The notes beneath the pieces were generated by a model. The model saw only the letters and a list, made by a program, of their open reading frames with translations, did no database searches and had not been told where the DNA came from. Shown one piece after another: positions 31,444-35,080 of a DNA stretch of 35,080 nt. Every line of letters begins with the position of its first letter. Position 1 is the first letter of the stretch. Source of the DNA: an uncultured Clostridia bacterium (GTDB lineage: Bacteria; Bacillota; Clostridia; Christensenellales; CAG-314); NCBI GenBank assembly GCA_944336125.1, contig CALVLA010000012.1, forward strand, positions 1-35,080, written 5' to 3'. The translations under genes and the position numbers were made by a program.

Positions 31444-31968
31444 ATGAAGGACAAAATTAACAAATACGTCATAAAACTGAAACAGGGAGACACCTCTGCA
31501 TTTGATAAGATATACGAGGAAACAAACAAAGGCGTATATTTTATGGCACTATCGGTACTCAAGGACCGAGGGCTTGCCGAAGAGATAATGCAGGAAACAT
31601 ACATCCGACTTTTAAAAAACATAAACAGTTTTGACGAAAACAAAAATGCAGTCAACTGGCTGCTTACAATAAGCAAAAATCTCGCTATCAATCTTTACAA
31701 TCAAAAAAAGCGCGAGATTGTTGCCGAACCGTCCACTATATTGCCTGAACGAAGTTACGAAATGGCAAATGACGGTTCTTTAATTGAGCTGGCATTAAAA
31801 AATTTGAAAGAGGTGGAATTTCAAATCCTCATGCTATGCGAAATAAAAGGATACAAAAGGCGCGAAGTTGCCGAAATGCTTGACATGCCGATAGGAACAG
31901 TAACATGGCACTACAATCAGGCATTGAAAAAACTAAAAGAAATTTTAATCAAGGAGGAAAACAGATGA
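31444..31968 (+). CDS. ECF-type RNA polymerase sigma factor (module 2)
   Basis: The 174-aa protein has region 2 (SAFDKIYEETNKGVYFMALS to IMQETYIRLLKN) and region 4 (GYKRREVAEMLDMPIGTVTWHYNQAL). The region 4 helix shares GYKRREVAE, DMP and TVTW with module 1, so the two are paralogues. The ATG at 31444 follows AAAGGTG; the GTG just before it is less likely. The stop overlaps the anti-sigma start (ATGA). Confidence 0.9.
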   Translation: MKDKINKYVIKLKQGDTSAFDKIYEETNKGVYFMALSVLKDRGLAEEIMQETYIRLLKNINSFDENKNAVNWLLTISKNLAINLYNQKKREIVAEPSTILPERSYEMANDGSLIELALKNLKEVEFQILMLCEIKGYKRREVAEMLDMPIGTVTWHYNQALKKLKEILIKEENR

Positions 31969-33047
31969 ACAAAGACTTAAAACGCCTGCGTAAAGAAATA
32001 AACAATGTTAACTTTGACCCATCTGTTTTAGATAACATCAAAAAACAAGGAGGTCTGGAAAACTACCGCACGGAAGAAACATCTCGATCAACCTATGTCA
32101 AGTCACCTCGCAAAAAAACTTGGCTCAGGTACGCGCCTATTGCGGCAAGCTTATGCTGCATACTGATACTTTCCGTTCTTCTCGCCTTTCCAGGCGGCGG
32201 AGCACCTGACAATCCTACATTAATGACAGTCAACACAAATTCGCTTATCGAGTTTACTATAGACGAAAACGAAAACGTTACTTCACAACGCGCTCTCAAC
32301 GAAAAAGGCGTCATCGTACTGCTCAACAACGATTTTACAAATCAAAACTACGCTAAATCATGCGAGGAAGTTATTCTCACTGCCGAAAAACTCGATATAA
32401 TCGAAAACAGCGACAAAATCGAAATAATGATTATTGACGACGACCCGCAGCTTGAAAACCAACTGACACAAAAACTGTCATACGAACTTAAAACCTCATC
32501 GGTGGCGTCAGCGGTGGAAAATGATTTCGTTTTCACTACCCCTATGCTGACATCTGTTAAAAACGATGCAGACAAGTACGGAGTAAGTTACTCAAAAATG
32601 TCATTGGTTAACGAGGCCAATACATTGAGAAATATTCCTATACGCGAAGCCGTTTCAATGTCGACGCAACAGCTTATCGACCACGTTTACGGATATAGCG
32701 AAAGCAAGATAAATATTTTTCAAAACAACGTGACGTCTGATTTTATCGCCTTCAACAAACAGTGTTCAACCGCTTTTTCAGATCTTGATACTATTGCCGC
32801 AATGCTTGAGAAAGACAATTGCGACGAAGCGGATTACAGGTACATGGAAAATACCTTGCGACAAATCGCGATGTTCCATATGATTTTTGCCGATATAATA
32901 AACATTGACACAATATCGCATGATATCACCGACGGCGTCGACGTTTTCCTCCCTAAACTAAATAATTTCAATCATCAGCAAAAAGCAATGGAAGCACAGC
33001 TTGTACTTGAATACAAAAGCCAACTGCTTAATAAAATGCAATCTTAA
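31965..33047 (+). CDS. RsgI-like membrane anti-sigma factor (module 2)
   Basis: The 360-aa protein has a basic cytoplasmic N-terminus (1-53), one transmembrane helix (about 54-76) and a large outside domain. It opens with NTNSLIEFTIDENENVTSQRAL and ALNEKGVIVLLNN, matching the RsgI-type periplasmic motif of its paralogue at 22086-23171. KYGVSYSKMSLVNEA (about 220-235) corresponds to KKYGVSAGTMSLINE there. AGGAGGAAAACAG precedes the ATG. It should sequester the sigma factor of 31444-31968 at the membrane. The signal is unknown. Unlike module 1, the C-terminus is not strongly acidic. Confidence 0.8.
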   Translation: MNKDLKRLRKEINNVNFDPSVLDNIKKQGGLENYRTEETSRSTYVKSPRKKTWLRYAPIAASLCCILILSVLLAFPGGGAPDNPTLMTVNTNSLIEFTIDENENVTSQRALNEKGVIVLLNNDFTNQNYAKSCEEVILTAEKLDIIENSDKIEIMIIDDDPQLENQLTQKLSYELKTSSVASAVENDFVFTTPMLTSVKNDADKYGVSYSKMSLVNEANTLRNIPIREAVSMSTQQLIDHVYGYSESKINIFQNNVTSDFIAFNKQCSTAFSDLDTIAAMLEKDNCDEADYRYMENTLRQIAMFHMIFADIINIDTISHDITDGVDVFLPKLNNFNHQQKAMEAQLVLEYKSQLLNKMQS

Positions 33048-33068
33048 AAAAAGATTGCATTTTTTTTA
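33035..33068 (+). terminator. Terminator of module 2, overlapping the stop codon
   Basis: The stem AATGCAATCTT (33035-33045) with 33051-33061 is followed by T8. Its 5' arm is the last codons of the anti-sigma gene. Confidence 0.85.
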
Positions 33069-33108
33069 ATTTCTTCCAATAAAAACAAACGTGACTTTGT
33101 ATATTAAG

Positions 33109-33361
33109 TGAAAGCAGGAAACAAAGTCGGGCTTCTCCTCAAAAAAACTCCATTCCGACTTATGCTTTCAGGACGCACTATTTAAGTTTATCTCCCCAAA
33201 ACAAATAGTTGCAACCGAAGGCGCGGCGCCCCAAAACAACCCCTACAAAAAGTCGAAATCTTCTCATCATACGCTGCGCCTTCGAAAAATTTCCGCCAAC
33301 TTCTTCACAACACATATCTTTACACACCGGCAAAAGGACGAAGAACTTCTTCGTCCTTTTG
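33109..33361 (+). ncRNA. Candidate structured leader RNA
   Basis: The 353-base gap between the module 2 terminator and the lipoprotein gene contains nested stems: TGAAAGCA (33109-33116) with 33163-33170, enclosing AAGTCGG (33124-33130) with 33155-33161. A 9-bp stem CGAAGGCGC (33216-33224) pairs with 33276-33284. A clear terminator hairpin (33332-33361) stands 40 bp before the lipoprotein start. The arrangement resembles a riboswitch or attenuator, or an independent small RNA of about 250 nt. No known class was recognised. The strand is assumed from the terminator and the downstream gene. Confidence 0.35.
33332..33361 (+). terminator. Terminator hairpin before the small lipoprotein gene
   Basis: The stem AAAAGGACGAAG with CTTCGTCCTTTT forms a strong hairpin followed by GTTGTTT. 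Confidence 0.7.
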
Positions 33362-33400
33362 TTGTTTCATAAAAAACTTAACTTAGCAAATACTGTCAAT

Positions 33401-33682
33401 ATGATGAAATTAAAAATATTACTTACTGCGATTTTATCCGTTGCCTTGCTTTGCGGATGTATGGTGAACCACGGCGAGGCGGAATTCATCAAAACTTACG
33501 ACGAGATTGTTTTGGGAAAGGACGGCACAACTTACATGCAAATTTTTGACGAACTTGGGGAAGGCAAGTGGTCGCCATTTGAAAACAACGACACTACCTT
33601 TTTATGGCAGCATGGCTACAAAGTATTTAAAGTTACCTTTGACGACAATGCTCACGCTTGTGTAAAAGCTAAAAACTGGTAA
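33401..33682 (+). CDS. Small lipoprotein of unknown function
   Basis: The 93-aa product has a signal peptide with lipobox LLCGC (Cys about 20) and a mature part with WSPFENNDTTFLWQHGYKVF, which suggests a small beta-rich domain similar in size to SmpA/OmlA-like folds, though I cannot assign a family. The frame extends 64 codons upstream through the structured leader, but lipobox position and composition favour the ATG at 33401 (or the next at 33404). No Shine-Dalgarno is visible. A terminator follows. Confidence 0.7.
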   Translation: MMKLKILLTAILSVALLCGCMVNHGEAEFIKTYDEIVLGKDGTTYMQIFDELGEGKWSPFENNDTTFLWQHGYKVFKVTFDDNAHACVKAKNW

Positions 33683-33714
33683 AAAAAAGACCCTTTTCAG
33701 GGTCTTAATTTTTT
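33682..33714. terminator. Bidirectional terminator
   Basis: The stem AAGACCC with GGGTCTT (33687-33706), flanked by A-run and T-run, lies between convergent genes. Confidence 0.75.
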
Positions 33715-33726
33715 GTGAAACAAACC

Positions 33727-34449
33727 TTATTCTGCGTCAAAAGCCGCTATGTAATCGGTAGCTTCGTATTTAGCGTTCTTTTCGAGTCCGGCTTTTGCCA
33801 TAACGTCGGCTATAAGCTCAACAGCGTATTTTTGACTCCTTTCAGATTTAACTTTAAGAGCGAAAGGAACGAGCTCGTATTTTTTCATATCACCCATGTC
33901 TTTTTGATGATACTTGGTAACCGCATAATCGTTTGTGTCAAGCGCAAGGTGAAGCTTAATTGTTTTGCCCGCAATGCTGATTTTTGCAAGATAAATACGT
34001 TTATACTTAAATATATCTACCGTTTTAGTGAGCCTGTTTGTTACCTTTTTGTAACTCATAAGCTCATTTTTAAGCATATTGTAAATTTTTTTGTTGCTGT
34101 CTTCGGAAAGCTGAATTTTTTCCGCGAAAGACCTTTTTACGCCGCGAGGAATATCAAGCTGTTTGGACTCGTCGGCAGCTGCCGCAGCAACCTCCTGCTG
34201 AGCAACCACTGCTTCTTCCGCTACTTCCGCAGCAGGTTCGGCAGCCTCTTCTTGAATAGCTTCGCTTGCTTCGACCGGAACTTCTTCCGCTACTTCTTCT
34301 TTCACTGATTCATCATCGGCTGCAGCTTGGCTTTCCTGATTTTTGCCGAGGCAGGCAACCAATGCAAGAAAGGCAAACGCACAAACAATCAACACTATAC
34401 CGATGATTGTATTTGTATTGAGAACTACGCTCAAAATCATCTCCAACAT
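33727..34449 (-). CDS. Membrane-anchored protein with acidic linker, unknown function
   Basis: The 240-aa protein has one N-terminal membrane helix (about 4-33), an Ala/Glu-rich linker (about 38-95) that is probably extended, and a conserved C-terminal domain (about 100-235) with SFAEKIQLSEDSNKKIYNML, RIYLAKISIAGKTIKLHLAL and DTNDYAVTKYH. I recall this domain from other Clostridia proteins of unknown role. The ATG at 34449 has GGAGG at 5-nt spacing; earlier in-frame ATGs are unsupported. A promoter with TTGTTT, 17 bp and TATACT lies upstream. It is monocistronic. Confidence 0.75.
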   Translation of the reverse strand: MLEMILSVVLNTNTIIGIVLIVCAFAFLALVACLGKNQESQAAADDESVKEEVAEEVPVEASEAIQEEAAEPAAEVAEEAVVAQQEVAAAAADESKQLDIPRGVKRSFAEKIQLSEDSNKKIYNMLKNELMSYKKVTNRLTKTVDIFKYKRIYLAKISIAGKTIKLHLALDTNDYAVTKYHQKDMGDMKKYELVPFALKVKSERSQKYAVELIADVMAKAGLEKNAKYEATDYIAAFDAE

Positions 34450-34680
34450 ACATACCTCCTGCATATTTTTTTTCAGTATAGCACACTTAAAAACACAAAA
34501 CAATAGGCTTTTTCAATTTTATTGGCAAAAAACGACATTTTTTTACCAACAAAGGTGTTAAAAACAAATAAGGGCATACCTACCGCTTAAAAGAAAGCTT
34601 TTTTTACAACGACCGAATACCTGCCCCTATTTTGAAAAGCAGTTTCATTTTTAAAAAAATTGTTAAAAAACTCAAAAACA

Positions 34681-34709
34681 TTGACACGAAATGATTACTT
34701 TGCTATACT
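34681..34709 (+). promoter_or_regulatory. Promoter of tRNA-Ser(UGA)
   Basis: -35 TTGACA (34681-34686), a 17-bp spacer and -10 TATACT (34704-34709) lie 17 bp before the tRNA. Confidence 0.85.
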
Positions 34710-34726
34710 GTAAAAGCTTATGAAAC

Positions 34727-34815
34727 GGAGGCATATCGAAGCGGTCATAACGAGGCGGTCTTGAAAACCGTTTGCCCGCAAGGGCACGGGGGTTCGAATC
34801 CCTCTGCCTCCGCCA
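34727..34815 (+). tRNA. tRNA-Ser (anticodon UGA)
   Basis: A class II tRNA with acceptor GGAGGCA, encoded CCA (34813-34815), loop CTTGAAA (TGA) and a long variable arm. Its D-arm is almost the same as that of tRNA-Ser(CGA). Confidence 0.95.
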
Positions 34816-34824
34816 TTAGTGAAT

Positions 34825-34860
34825 AATACGAACTCTGAAAACGGGTTCGTATTATTTTTT
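34825..34860 (+). terminator. Terminator of tRNA-Ser(UGA)
   Basis: The stem AATACGAACTC (34825-34835) with 34843-34853 is followed by a T-run. Confidence 0.8.
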
Positions 34861-34901
34861 GCCGTGGATTACTTCGGTATCATCGTTGAACGAAATTAAA
34901 A

Positions 34902-34928
34902 CAGTCAGCCCCTTGTTCGGGCTGACTG
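34902..34928. terminator. Hairpin near the window end
   Basis: The perfect 10-bp stem CAGTCAGCCC with 34919-34928 is followed on the minus strand by TTTTAATTT, so it could end a minus-strand transcript entering from beyond the window. From 34929 to 35080 I see no supportable gene. Confidence 0.45.
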
Positions 34929-35080
34929 GGCAAATTTAAGGACTATACAAGTTTTTACTCTTTTATTCTTCAAATGGATTTTTAACTTCTCATTACGCTG
35001 AACTATATTATTTACAAGTCTACTCTTTGAAAATTTTTCATTGATAGTTTACAGCTCACGGCAGATAAAACGGCATAGAT

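Noticed and set aside
33178..33270. 30-codon minus-strand frame in the candidate leader RNA
   Set aside because: No ribosome site or promoter; the stretch is better explained by RNA stems.
33209..33400. Upstream extension of the small lipoprotein frame
   Set aside because: It would translate the terminator hairpin and bury the lipoprotein signal peptide inside the protein.
35012..35080. Possible end of a minus-strand gene entering from the right
   Set aside because: Only 22 codons are open, with no recognisable motif; cannot be supported.
1..35080. CRISPR array or insertion sequence with an intact transposase
   Set aside because: No regularly spaced repeats and no transposase frame were seen.

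Overview
The window looks like chromosome of a low-to-moderate GC, strictly anaerobic Bacillota of the Clostridia type. The grounds are TTGACA/TATAAT promoters, GGAGG ribosome binding sites, a class III (anaerobic) ribonucleotide reductase, a B12-dependent split methionine synthase, a YtaF-type membrane protein, and RsgI-like anti-sigma factors. An uncultured gut Clostridia lineage is my inference; no rRNA or other marker in the window settles it. Five tRNA genes are present: Leu-CAA, Ser-GGA, Pro-CGG, Ser-CGA and Ser-UGA.

Layout. 1-620: no convincing protein gene, but strong hairpins and an inverted-repeat pair. 620-4760: tRNA-Leu, an HD phosphohydrolase, and the nrdD-nrdG-dut operon behind a consensus promoter with two NrdR-type boxes. 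4871-6121: Y-family DNA polymerase. 6154-9993: metF, a free-standing MetH reactivation domain and metH, a methyl-folate/methionine operon. 10123-11750: ACT-domain protein plus DUF711 protein. 11782-18959: housekeeping and transport genes (acetyltransferase, MATE pump, small membrane protein, AlkA-like glycosylase, LysO-like exporter, GNAT, exported GH18-like protein, nitroreductase, YtaF). 19196-22006: a three-gene envelope operon that includes a membrane/acyltransferase fusion. 22086-24751: an ECF sigma/anti-sigma pair and a lipoprotein. 25026-25559: TetR regulator.

25654-29738 is an accessory island of about 4.1 kb. Its left edge carries the last 21 nt of a tRNA-Ser gene followed by that tRNA's terminator; its right edge is the intact tRNA-Ser(CGA). 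This is the classic footprint of integration into a tRNA gene. Inside are a C-terminal scrap of a large serine recombinase, a short ORF behind a promoter with a 16-bp palindrome on its -10, an intact 852-aa DUF262/DUF1524 (GmrSD-like, probable type IV restriction) gene, a 65-aa Cys-rich gene, and a frameshifted C-terminal scrap of a type I restriction HsdR. It reads as a decayed mobile element whose surviving cargo is defence.

29896-34815 returns to core genes: DegV, YbaK-type deacylase, a second ECF sigma/RsgI-like anti-sigma pair paralogous to the first, a possible structured leader RNA before a small lipoprotein, a membrane-anchored protein and tRNA-Ser(UGA).

The most interesting points are the tRNA-bounded restriction island, the two paralogous ECF/RsgI-like modules, and at least four genes with no Shine-Dalgarno whose start codon sits 6-7 nt after a -10 box, which suggests leaderless mRNAs. 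Positions, motifs and spacings were read by eye; no database search was run.
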